From Streptomyces sp. DvalAA-43 (GTDB lineage Bacteria; Actinomycetota; Actinomycetes; Streptomycetales; Streptomycetaceae), in assembly GCF_900091725.1 (NCBI RefSeq), contig NZ_FMBW01000066.1:39505-103504 (forward strand): DNA of 64,000 bases, given 5' to 3'. Shown piece by piece: positions 53,764 through 61,820 of this stretch. Made by a program: the position numbers and the translations under genes. The number at the start of each line of letters is the position of its first letter. Position 1 is the stretch's first letter. The notes beneath the pieces were generated by a model that saw only the letters and a program-made list of their open reading frames with translations, was not told the DNA's origin and made no database searches.

Positions 53764-55014
53764 TCAGTCCGGCAGGAGGGATACGACGGTGCCGGTGCGG
53801 CGGGCACGCTCGGCCGCCCAGACGACCCGGTGCGTGGCCAGGCTCTCGGCACCGTCGGTGAGTACCAGGGAGGGATCGTTCCCGCTGATGGCGTCGACGA
53901 AGGCGTCGAACAGGGCCGCGTCACCGCCGCCGTGCCCGGTGGCCGCCGTGGGATCGCCGTTGGCACCGGTGTCGATCACGGTGACCTCGTCGGTGACGAA
54001 GTCGTGCACGCGCAGGACGACACCGTCGCCGTCGACGGAGCCGCGCGTTCCGAAGATCCGGGTCTTGCGGTGCTCCAGCGCCGCGAACGCGGTCACCGTG
54101 CAGGTGGCCGAGGTGCCGTCGGCGAACTCCATGGTCACCACCTGTGTGTCGACCACGTCGTTGTCGCAGGTGTACGCGCACCGGCCGTACGGGCCCTCGG
54201 CCAGCGCCGCGAGCACGCCCTCCTTGGTGTGGTCCGTCGTGACCGCGGACAGCGGCCAGAACTCCTTGTCCGCGTCCCCCAGGCAATCGAGGTAGATGCG
54301 CTTGGCGGAGTACGGACAGGTGGACTCCACCGGGCACTCCACGCAGCGGTCCGCCGCGCCGTCGGGCCGGTTCTCGGCGCGGAAGTGCACCAGATTGCCG
54401 AACGAGGAGACCCGCTCGGGCAGCGCTCCCTTGATGTGGGCGATCCAGTCGAGGTCGTGGCAGGCCTTGGTCATCAGCATCGGACCCGACCCCTCCTGAC
54501 TGCGCCAGTTGCCCCGTACGAACGAATGGGCCTGATGCCACCAGCCGACCTGTTCCAGGTGCTGGATGTTCATCACGTCGCCGATCCGCCCCTCGGCGAT
54601 GAGCTCCCTGAGCCTGATGGTGTAGGGGGTGTAGCGCATGACGTGGCAGACGGCCAGCAGAACGCCGTTGCGGTCGGCGGCCGCGGAGATGGCGACGGCC
54701 TCCTCCTCGCTCTGCGCCATCGGCTTCTCCAGGAGCAGGTGGTAGCCGAGATCGGCCGCCCGCACCGCGGGTTCCGTGTGCATGCTGTCCTGCGTCGAGA
54801 CCACCGCGGCGTCGGCCAGCCGGTCCCGGGCGAGCAGATCCCGCCAGTCGGCGAAGACGTTCTCGGCCGGAACGCCGTGCGCGGCGGCCATGCTGCGCCG
54901 GCGTTCCGGATCGGGCTCGGCCACGGCCACCACACGCGCCAGGCCGGTCTCCAGAGCACGCCGCGCATAGCTCATACCGCGCAGCCCCGCCCCGATGATG
55001 GCGAGAGTGACCAC
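53764..55014 (-). CDS. Gfo/Idh/MocA-family oxidoreductase with a Cys-rich insert
   Basis: A 416-residue sugar oxidoreductase. LAIIGAGLRGMSYARRALE is the dinucleotide motif, GYHLLLEKPMAQ the conserved EKP, and GPMLMTKACHDLDWIAHIKG contains the catalytic His-Asp region. A middle insert carries the pattern CVECPVESTCPYSA (about 222-235), plus CAYTC further on, which could hold a metal. The enzyme probably oxidises a glycan-derived sugar as the first cytoplasmic step. GTG 55014 is preceded by GAGGGGG. It is the first gene of the leftward operon. Confidence 0.88.
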   Translation of the reverse strand: MVTLAIIGAGLRGMSYARRALETGLARVVAVAEPDPERRRSMAAAHGVPAENVFADWRDLLARDRLADAAVVSTQDSMHTEPAVRAADLGYHLLLEKPMAQSEEEAVAISAAADRNGVLLAVCHVMRYTPYTIRLRELIAEGRIGDVMNIQHLEQVGWWHQAHSFVRGNWRSQEGSGPMLMTKACHDLDWIAHIKGALPERVSSFGNLVHFRAENRPDGAADRCVECPVESTCPYSAKRIYLDCLGDADKEFWPLSAVTTDHTKEGVLAALAEGPYGRCAYTCDNDVVDTQVVTMEFADGTSATCTVTAFAALEHRKTRIFGTRGSVDGDGVVLRVHDFVTDEVTVIDTGANGDPTAATGHGGGDAALFDAFVDAISGNDPSLVLTDGAESLATHRVVWAAERARRTGTVVSLLPD

Positions 55015-55053
55015 AAATACCCCCTCGGACTTGCCACTTACTAATGCAACCTG

Positions 55054-55083
55054 TTTTTATTTCTCATGTACAGAGCCTGTCAA
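55054..55083 (-). promoter_or_regulatory. Candidate promoter of the leftward glycan operon
   Basis: On the minus strand a perfect TTGACA (55083-55078) is followed after 18 bases by TAAAAA (55059-55054) in an A+T-rich patch that is unusual here. It is 40 bases from the oxidoreductase start. The ROK gene begins on the other side, so its product could bind in this gap, but no clear palindrome is seen. Confidence 0.5.
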
Positions 55084-55093
55084 GGGAGTGACG

Positions 55094-56245
55094 GTGACAA
55101 TTTCCGGAGGCGACACCTCGCGGCTGCGGCGCATCAACCTGGTCACGACACTTCGTGCCCTGCGCGGTCAGGGCCCCCTCAGTCTCACCGAGGTCACCAA
55201 GCGCACAGGCCTGTCCCGCCCCACGGTGGAGAGCCTGACCGAGGAGCTGCTCGGCTCGGGATGGCTGAAGGAACTACCGCCGCATTCCGGCCACATGGGC
55301 CGCCCCGCCCGGCTGTTCAGCTTCCACTCCACCGGTGACTACGTGCTCGGGATCGACATCGGCTCCTACAGCATCAGGGCGGCCGTCGCCGACCTCGACG
55401 GCACCGTCGTGGCCTCCCGCACCGAAGGGGTGAGCGCGGACGCGGGGCGTGCCGTACGGCTGGCCGCCGTGCGCGCGACGGCCGCGGGCGCACTGGAGTC
55501 GGCGGCGGTCGGCTGCGCCCAGCTCGCCGCCGTCTGCGTCGGCACCACGGGGGTGGTCAGCCACGACGGCCTGGTCAAACGGTGCGTGGGCCTGCCGGAA
55601 TGGGACGGTCTGGACCTCGCGGGCGAGATGGCCGCCGACTTCGACTGCCCGGTCCTGGTGGAGAACGACTGCAATCTGGCCGCACTCACCGAGGGGTGGA
55701 TCGGCGAGGCCCAGGGCGTGGACGACGTGGCCTTCGTCCTGTCCGGAGTCCGCACCGGGGCCGGTCTGCTGATCGGCGGCCGGGTCCACCGGGGACGCGG
55801 CGGAGCGGCCGGTGAGATCGGCGCCCTGCCCCTGGTGGGCTGGCACCGGGCCACCTCGCATCTGACCGGCTATCCGAAGATGCCGCCGGACATCCTGCCC
55901 CAGGAGGCCGCCGAGTACGTGTTCGCCCGCGCCCGCACCGGTGAACCGGCGGCCCGCTGGGCCGTCGAGCAGTACGCCCACGACCTGGCCGAGGGCATCG
56001 CCGCCCTGGTCCTGGCCCTGGACCCGGAACTCGTCGTGATCGGCGGCGGGGTCTCGCGCTCCGGCGATGTGCTGCTGGAGCCGCTGCGGCGGCATCTCGA
56101 CCCGCTGTGCCTGGAGCCCCCGGCGCTGGCGGTCTCCTCCCTCTCCGACCAGGCGGTGGTGCTGGGTGCCGTACGGCTCGCTCTCGACCATGTGGACGCG
56201 CGGCTGTACGACGTCGACACGGTGCTGCCCGAACCGTCGTCCTGA
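55094..56245 (+). CDS. ROK-family transcriptional regulator
   Basis: A 383-residue regulator. The N-terminal winged HTH is RRINLVTTLRALRGQGPLSLTEVTKRTGLSRPTVESLTEELLGSGWL. The ROK kinase-like part has VLGIDIGSYSIRAAVADLDG, the Asp-containing VENDCNLAALTEGWIG, and the RGRGGAAGEIGALPL motif. The usual Cys-rich zinc motif after it (CxCGxxGCxE) is not present; HRATSHLTGYPKM stands there instead. GTG 55094 follows AAGGGAG by five bases. It diverges from the glycan operon and precedes the hexosaminidase, so it is the likely local regulator, probably responding to an amino sugar. Confidence 0.88.
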   Translation: MTISGGDTSRLRRINLVTTLRALRGQGPLSLTEVTKRTGLSRPTVESLTEELLGSGWLKELPPHSGHMGRPARLFSFHSTGDYVLGIDIGSYSIRAAVADLDGTVVASRTEGVSADAGRAVRLAAVRATAAGALESAAVGCAQLAAVCVGTTGVVSHDGLVKRCVGLPEWDGLDLAGEMAADFDCPVLVENDCNLAALTEGWIGEAQGVDDVAFVLSGVRTGAGLLIGGRVHRGRGGAAGEIGALPLVGWHRATSHLTGYPKMPPDILPQEAAEYVFARARTGEPAARWAVEQYAHDLAEGIAALVLALDPELVVIGGGVSRSGDVLLEPLRRHLDPLCLEPPALAVSSLSDQAVVLGAVRLALDHVDARLYDVDTVLPEPSS

Positions 56246-56369
56246 CCCCGAGAAGTCCGAAGCCGTCGCCCCGGTGTGCGGTACGTTCTGGCCCCGGGCT
56301 TAACCAAAGTATCTGCATATGTAGGGCGGGTGTCCTCGGGACACGGGCCCGCCGAAAGGAACGGCAGGA

Positions 56370-58004
56370 ATGACGCCCCCCATGCTGCTGCCCCGGCCCG
56401 TCACGGCCCGATCCGCACCGGGAGAGTTCCCGCTCGACGCGTACACCACGATCACGGCCCCCGCCGTGCTGGCCACGACGGCCGCCCGGCTGCAGTCGGC
56501 ACTGCGCCCCGCGACGGGCCTGCCCCTGCCGGTCACCGAAGACGGGTCCGGACCGGGCATCGCCCTGACACTCCGTCCGGAACTGGGGGCCGAGGCATAC
56601 CGTCTTGAGTCCGGGCCGGCCGGTGTCCGCATCGAGGGCGGGGACGTGAACGGGGTCCGCCACGGTTGCCAGGCGCTGCGGCAACTGCTGCCGCCGCGGG
56701 TCTACCGCGGTGCCCGGATCGCCGACGAGCGGTGGGCGGTGCCGGGGGCGGTCATCGAGGACGCGCCGCACTTCCGCTGGCGCGGCGTCATGCTGGACGT
56801 GGCCAGGCACTTCCTGCCCAAGCGGGAGGTGCTGCGCTTCATCGACCTGATGGCGATGCACCGTCTCAACACCCTCCACTTCCATCTCACCGACGACCAG
56901 GGCTGGCGCGTGGAGATCCTGCGCCACCCGCGCCTCACGGAGACCGGCGGAGGGCGCCGGTCGTCCCAACTGGGTTCCACACTCGACGACAGGACCGAGA
57001 ACAGGCCGCACGGCGGCTACTACACCCAGGACGACATCCGGGAGATCGTCGCCCACGCGGCGGAGAACGGCATCACGGTCGTCCCGGAGATCGACGTTCC
57101 CGGACACTCCCAGGCGGCCATCGCCGCCTACCCCGAACTAGGCGTGACCCACGAGCAGGTGGAGGTCATGACCCGATGGGGCGTCAGCCCCCACACCCTG
57201 AACGCAGAGGAGTCGACCATCGACTTCTTCCGGGAGGTCTTCGACGAGATCATGGCCCTCTTCCCCAGCACCTTCATCGGTGTGGGAGGCGACGAGTGCC
57301 CCAAGGACCAGTGGAAGGGCGACCCGCGCACCCAGGAGCTCATGGCCGAGCGCGGCCTGGCCGACGAGAACGCCCTCCAGGCGTGGTTCATCGCCCGGAT
57401 CGCCACCCATGTCGCGGACGCCGGGAGACGGGTCTTCGGCTGGGACGAGATCCTGGAGGGGGAGCTCCCGCCGGGTGTCGCCGTGGCCTCCTGGCGCGGC
57501 ATGACCGGTGCCGTCACGGCGGCACGCAGGGGCTTCGACGTGGTGTCGTGCCCGGACGACCAGGTCTACCTCGACTACCGGCAGTCTGAGCATCCCGACG
57601 AGCCGATCCCGGTCTGCGTGCCCGTGACATTGGAGGACGCCTACGCCTTCGACCCGGTCCCGGACGGCCTGACCGGTGAAGAGGCGGCACGGGTGCTCGG
57701 CGGACAGGCCAACCTGTGGACCGAACACGTGGACTCGCCGCGCATGGTGGACTACTACGCCTTCCCCCGGCTGTGCGCGGTGGCCGAGGCGCTCTGGCGC
57801 GGGCCGGGCCACCGCGACTTCGACGAGTTCCGCACCCGTCTGTACGACGCGCACCTGCCCCGGCTCGACGCCCTCGGCGTGGAGTACCGGCCCGCGACCG
57901 GCCCGCTGCCCTGGCAGACGCGCCCCGGCGTTCTGGGCGCACCCGCGTCGAGGGCCGAGCGCGAGGCGCACATGAACCGCCGGGTGGCGGCCATCCGTTC
58001 CTGA
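56370..58004 (+). CDS. GH20 beta-N-acetylhexosaminidase
   Basis: A 544-residue enzyme without a clear signal peptide, so probably cytoplasmic. The N-terminal alpha/beta domain (GH20b) covers about residues 20-130. The catalytic barrel opens with FRWRGVMLDVARHFLPKREVLRFIDLMAMHRLNTLHFHLTDDQGWR. Asp308-Glu309 in GVGGDECPK are the substrate-assisting acid pair, with the family's Trp residues at FGWDEILEG and QANLWTEHV. It removes terminal GlcNAc or GalNAc from imported oligosaccharides. It follows the ROK gene by 124 bases and converges with the amidase. Confidence 0.92.
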   Translation: MTPPMLLPRPVTARSAPGEFPLDAYTTITAPAVLATTAARLQSALRPATGLPLPVTEDGSGPGIALTLRPELGAEAYRLESGPAGVRIEGGDVNGVRHGCQALRQLLPPRVYRGARIADERWAVPGAVIEDAPHFRWRGVMLDVARHFLPKREVLRFIDLMAMHRLNTLHFHLTDDQGWRVEILRHPRLTETGGGRRSSQLGSTLDDRTENRPHGGYYTQDDIREIVAHAAENGITVVPEIDVPGHSQAAIAAYPELGVTHEQVEVMTRWGVSPHTLNAEESTIDFFREVFDEIMALFPSTFIGVGGDECPKDQWKGDPRTQELMAERGLADENALQAWFIARIATHVADAGRRVFGWDEILEGELPPGVAVASWRGMTGAVTAARRGFDVVSCPDDQVYLDYRQSEHPDEPIPVCVPVTLEDAYAFDPVPDGLTGEEAARVLGGQANLWTEHVDSPRMVDYYAFPRLCAVAEALWRGPGHRDFDEFRTRLYDAHLPRLDALGVEYRPATGPLPWQTRPGVLGAPASRAEREAHMNRRVAAIRS

Positions 58005-58038
58005 GCGGGTGCGCGGCACGGTGCCGTGACCCGGGTGC

Positions 58039-59520
58039 TCAGAGCGAGGGTTCGAGGTGCGCCCAGGGGCGCTCGGCCTCGATCCGGGCGGCGAGTGCGA
58101 GGAGGGTCCCCTCGCCGCCCAGCGGGCCGACGAACTGCACACCGAGGGGCAGGCCCTCGGGAGTGCGGTAGGTGGGAACGCTCATCGCGGGCCGTCCGGT
58201 GATGTTGGCCAGCTGGGTGTACGGGGTCGCCGCGAGGTTGGCGATCACCGCGCTCTCCCACGCCCTGGTCCCGGCCAGGGCTCCCAGCAACCCCACGCGC
58301 ATCAGGGTCCGGGCGACGGCGCGTACCGGTCGAGGGGTGTCCAGTTCACCGATCCGTACGGCAGGCCGGGCCAGGGTCGGGGTGAGGAGCAGATCGTAGC
58401 GGCTGTGGAAGGAGGCGAGTTGCCTGCTGTAGGTGTTCCAGCGGTCGTGGGCGGCATAGTAGGCCGGTGCCTTCAGCTTGCGCCCGGCGGCGGCCAGCAG
58501 ATGGGTGTCGAGCTCGAAGTCCTCCGGTCCGGCGCCGGTCGACCGGCGGATCCCGTCGACGGTGTGGGCGAGTTGGGTGGTCCACATCGCGAGGAAGTCG
58601 AGGGCGAGCTGCCGCTGGTCGATCTCCGGCTCGGCGGGCTCGACGTCATGACCGAGGTGGCGGAGCAGCACCGCGGCGTCCTCGACCGCGGCCACCGCCT
58701 GCGGGTCGACCTCGGTGTCGATGGGGGAGCGGGTGCTGAAGCCGATCCGCAACGTCCGGGGCCTGCGGGCGAGTTCGGTGTACGGCAGCTCGGGGCGGGC
58801 GTGCAGATACGGTCCCGCCGCGTCCGGCCGCGAGGTCAGCACATCGAGCATGGCCGCGCTGTCGCGGACGCTGCGTGAGATGACGCCTTCGGTCGCGGCG
58901 CCGTGCAGGTGCTCGGCGACGGAGGGACCGGCCGGGACGAGTCCGCGTCCCGGTTTCAGGCCGAACAGCCCGCAGCACGCGGCCGGGATGCGGATCGATC
59001 CGCCGCCGTCACTGGCACCGGCCACCGGGACGATGCCCGCCGCCACGGCCGCCGCCGCTCCGCCGGACGAGCCGCCCGGGGTGCGGGTCAGGTCCCAGGG
59101 GTTGCGGGTGGGCCCGTTCGCCTCCGGCTCGGTGATGCCCTTCGCGCCGAACTCCGGGGTGTTGGTCTTGCCGAAGATCACCAGCCCGGAGTCCAGCCAG
59201 CGGTCGACCACCTCGCTGTGCCGCTCGGCGGGACGATGGCGAAGGGACCGGCTGCCGCTGCCGGTCGGCAGCCCGGCGTAGTCCTGCGACAGGTCCTTGA
59301 TCAGGAAGGGGACTCCGGCGAACGGCCCGGTCAGCGGCTTCTTAGCACGCTCCCGGGCGAGTTCGTGCATCGGCAGGACGATCGCGTTGAGTGCGCCGTC
59401 GACGGCCTCCGCTCGGGCGATGGCGACATCGAGCAGCTCGTCCGGTGAGACCTCCCCCCGGGCGACCGACTCGGCCAGGCCCATCGCGTCCTGTGCTCGG
59501 TACTCGGCGTAGTGCATCAT
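58039..59520 (-). CDS. Amidase (amidase-signature family)
   Basis: A 493-residue enzyme with the full Ser-cisSer-Lys triad: Lys75 in FLIKDLS, Ser151 in PGGSSGGAAAAVAAG and Ser175 in DGGGSIRIPA. It hydrolyses a small amide in the cytoplasm; the substrate is not predictable, as the family covers indoleacetamide, fatty amides and many others. The tandem ATG at 59520/59517 follows GGAGG. It lies after the GNAT gene in the same direction with about 50 bases between, and converges with the hexosaminidase. Confidence 0.9.
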   Translation of the reverse strand: MMHYAEYRAQDAMGLAESVARGEVSPDELLDVAIARAEAVDGALNAIVLPMHELARERAKKPLTGPFAGVPFLIKDLSQDYAGLPTGSGSRSLRHRPAERHSEVVDRWLDSGLVIFGKTNTPEFGAKGITEPEANGPTRNPWDLTRTPGGSSGGAAAAVAAGIVPVAGASDGGGSIRIPAACCGLFGLKPGRGLVPAGPSVAEHLHGAATEGVISRSVRDSAAMLDVLTSRPDAAGPYLHARPELPYTELARRPRTLRIGFSTRSPIDTEVDPQAVAAVEDAAVLLRHLGHDVEPAEPEIDQRQLALDFLAMWTTQLAHTVDGIRRSTGAGPEDFELDTHLLAAAGRKLKAPAYYAAHDRWNTYSRQLASFHSRYDLLLTPTLARPAVRIGELDTPRPVRAVARTLMRVGLLGALAGTRAWESAVIANLAATPYTQLANITGRPAMSVPTYRTPEGLPLGVQFVGPLGGEGTLLALAARIEAERPWAHLEPSL

Positions 59521-59572
59521 CAGGGCCCCGCCTCCCACTGCGTCCCGCAGATTCTGTGACGTCCAGACGCTC

Positions 59573-60172
59573 TCACAGCGGGCCCGGGGCGTCACCCCGG
59601 AGGCGGGCGTGCAGATGCTGGTCGTGCCATCCGTCCGCGTGCAGCAGTGCGCCGCGCATGACGCCTTCGACGGCGTATCCGGCCTTGAGCGCCACACGGC
59701 AGGAGGCCGGGTTGGCCATCGAGTGGCACAGTCGCAGGCGATGCAGCCCCAGTTCCTCCAGGGCCCACCGGCCGACGGTGCGCACGGCCTCGACCGCGAC
59801 ACCACCGCCGCGGGCCGCGGGCAGGAGCCAGTAGATGATCTCCGCGCTGCCGCCTTCGAGGTCGATGCCGTTCAGCCCGATGAGTCCCGCGGCCTCCTCG
59901 CCCGGCCGGGCGACGGCCCAGACGGCACCCGTCTCGGCCTGCCAGCGCCGGTGCATGCGCTCGATCCGCTCGCGCGCGTCCTGCGCCGATTCCACGAGAA
60001 GGAGGTTCCATTGGCGGATGGCCGGATCCTGGCCGGCGGCGGCCAGTACATCGGCGTCGTCGCGGCACCAGGGGCGCAGCTCAAGGCCGTTGGGGAGGCC
60101 GAGTACCGGCTGGTGGTTCCGGGCCATCCGACCTGCGGGAACGACGCGGGGAACAGGTGTACCGGAGATCAT
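59573..60172 (-). CDS. GNAT acetyltransferase (RimJ/RimL-like)
   Basis: A 199-residue protein of the acetyl-CoA-binding GNAT fold. LELRPWCRDDADVLAAA starts the first strand and helix, and the acetyl-CoA-binding section is YWLLPAARGGGVAVEAVRTVGRWALEELGLHRLRLCHSMANPASCRVALKAGY, as in N-terminal protein acetylases of the RimJ/RimL kind. ATG 60172 has no good RBS; ATG 60127 (MARNHQPV), after GCAGG, is a strong alternative. The target is unknown. Confidence 0.82.
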   Translation of the reverse strand: MISGTPVPRVVPAGRMARNHQPVLGLPNGLELRPWCRDDADVLAAAGQDPAIRQWNLLLVESAQDARERIERMHRRWQAETGAVWAVARPGEEAAGLIGLNGIDLEGGSAEIIYWLLPAARGGGVAVEAVRTVGRWALEELGLHRLRLCHSMANPASCRVALKAGYAVEGVMRGALLHADGWHDQHLHARLRGDAPGPL

Positions 60173-60250
60173 CCGGGCATGGTGCCACAGGTCTTCGCAG
60201 GGGCGGTATCCGATGTCCGCCGTCGCCTTCCCTCCCTGTGGGCGAGCAGC

Positions 60251-60295
60251 GCGAAGGGCGCCTGATGAGCGTTCGCCGCATCAGGCGCCCTTCGC
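60251..60295. terminator. Strong terminator hairpin after the GAPDH gene
   Basis: Perfect 17-bp arms GCGAAGGGCGCCTGATG (60251-60267) and CATCAGGCGCCCTTCGC (60279-60295) with an 11-base loop, just after the GAPDH stop read leftward. No T-tract follows, as is common in this genome. Confidence 0.88.
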
Positions 60296-60311
60296 GGACC
60301 GTCCGCCGGGA

Positions 60312-61766
60312 TCAGACCGCCGGGGCCGGGTAGGTCGGGTACTCCACGCCGGAGACGTGCTGGACGACGCGGATGACCTGGCACGAGTAGCCGAACTCGT
60401 TGTCGTACCAGAGGTAGAGGATCGCGTTGTCACCGTCGACCTTGGTGGCACCGGCGTCGACGATCGAGGCGTGGCGCGAGCCCATGAAGTCGCTGGACAC
60501 GGCGTCCGGGGCGGTGGTGAAGTCGATCTGGCGCTTGAGCGGCGAGGTCAGCGACACATTGCGGAGGTAGTCGAGGACTTCGTCGCGGGTCGTCTCGCGC
60601 CCGAGCCGCAGGCTGAGGATCGCGATCGAGACGTCCGGCACCGGGACACGGATCGAGCTGCCGGTGATCGGCGCCTTGAGCTCGGGCAGCGCCTTGGCGA
60701 CCGCGGATGCGGCACCGGTCTCGGTGATGACCATGTTCAGCGGCGCGGAACGGCCGCGGCGATCGGCCTTGTGGTAGTTGTCCAGCAGGTTCTGGTCGTT
60801 GGTGAACGAGTGGACGGTCTCCACGTGGCCGCGCAGGACGCCGTACTCGTCCGCCATCGCCTTCAGCGGCGGCACGATCGCGTTGGTGGTGCAGGAAGCG
60901 CAGGACAGGATCTGCTCGTCCGGCTTGATGGTGTCGTGGTTGACGCCGTGCACGATGTTGGGGACGTCGCCCTTGCCCGGCGCGGTCAGGACGACCTTGT
61001 CGATGCCGGGGCGCAGGTGGTTCGAGAGACCCTCGCGGTCGCGCCACTTGCCGGTGTTGTCGATGAGGATGGCGTCCTTGATGCCGTACGCCGTGTAGTC
61101 GACCTCGGAGGGATCGTTGGCGTAGATCACCTTGATCTCGTTGCCGTTGGCGACGATCGTGTTCTTCGCCTCGTCGACGGTGATCGTGCCCTGGAACTGG
61201 CCGTGGATCGAGTCGCGGCGCAGCAGCGAGGCACGCTTGACGAGATCCTCGACGTCCCGGCCGCCGCCCTGGCGTACGACGATGGCGCGCAGCCGCAGTC
61301 CGTTGCCGGAGCCGGCCTTCTCGATGAGCAGGCGGGCGACGAGGCGGCCGATGCGGCCGAATCCGTAGAGGACGACATCGCGCCCGTCGCCGCGCTCGAT
61401 CTTGTTGGCGCCCGTGGCGCCGGCGACGGCCTCGGCGGTGAACTCCGCGACCGAGAGGCCCCGCTCGTCGGCCGCGTAGGTCGCGGCGAGCATGCCGATG
61501 TCGATCTGGGAGGGGCCGAGGTCGAGGGTGGTGAGGGCCTGGAGGAACGGCAGCGTGTCGGTGACCGAGAGCTCCTCACCGGCGATCTGGCGGGCGAACC
61601 GGTGGGTCTTGAGGATGCTGACCACCGACTTGTTCACCAAGGAGCGGCTGTGGAGCAGGATCGTTACGTCCCGCTCCCGGTGCAGTTTCCCGATGACCGG
61701 GATCATCGACTCCGCGATCTCCTCGCGGTTCTTCCAGCTGGTGAACGAGTCGTCATTGACAGTCAC
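60312..61766 (-). CDS. Long-form glyceraldehyde-3-phosphate dehydrogenase
   Basis: A 484-residue GAPDH, about 150 residues longer than the usual 330. The extra N-terminal region (about 1-125) is mostly helical (SWKNREEIAESMIPVIGKLHRERDV...). The Rossmann motif VVLYGFGRIGRLVARLLIEK follows, then SCASCTTNAIVPP with the catalytic Cys near 292 and the C-terminal WYDNEFGYSCQVIRVV. Long forms are known in Actinobacteria and are thought to differ in role or cofactor from the glycolytic enzyme. GTG 61766 has only a weak RBS. It follows the MFS gene by 54 bases in the same direction. Confidence 0.9.
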   Translation of the reverse strand: MTVNDDSFTSWKNREEIAESMIPVIGKLHRERDVTILLHSRSLVNKSVVSILKTHRFARQIAGEELSVTDTLPFLQALTTLDLGPSQIDIGMLAATYAADERGLSVAEFTAEAVAGATGANKIERGDGRDVVLYGFGRIGRLVARLLIEKAGSGNGLRLRAIVVRQGGGRDVEDLVKRASLLRRDSIHGQFQGTITVDEAKNTIVANGNEIKVIYANDPSEVDYTAYGIKDAILIDNTGKWRDREGLSNHLRPGIDKVVLTAPGKGDVPNIVHGVNHDTIKPDEQILSCASCTTNAIVPPLKAMADEYGVLRGHVETVHSFTNDQNLLDNYHKADRRGRSAPLNMVITETGAASAVAKALPELKAPITGSSIRVPVPDVSIAILSLRLGRETTRDEVLDYLRNVSLTSPLKRQIDFTTAPDAVSSDFMGSRHASIVDAGATKVDGDNAILYLWYDNEFGYSCQVIRVVQHVSGVEYPTYPAPAV

Positions 61767-61820
61767 AGGTTTATCTTTCGAGCTAGGCGGCGCTCATATG
61801 GTAACCCCTCGCTACTTTGA

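Noticed and set aside
56246..56369. DasR-type site ahead of the GH20 gene
   Set aside because: Looked for because the enzyme handles amino sugars, but no GGTCTAGACC-like core is present; the ROK protein is the better candidate regulator.
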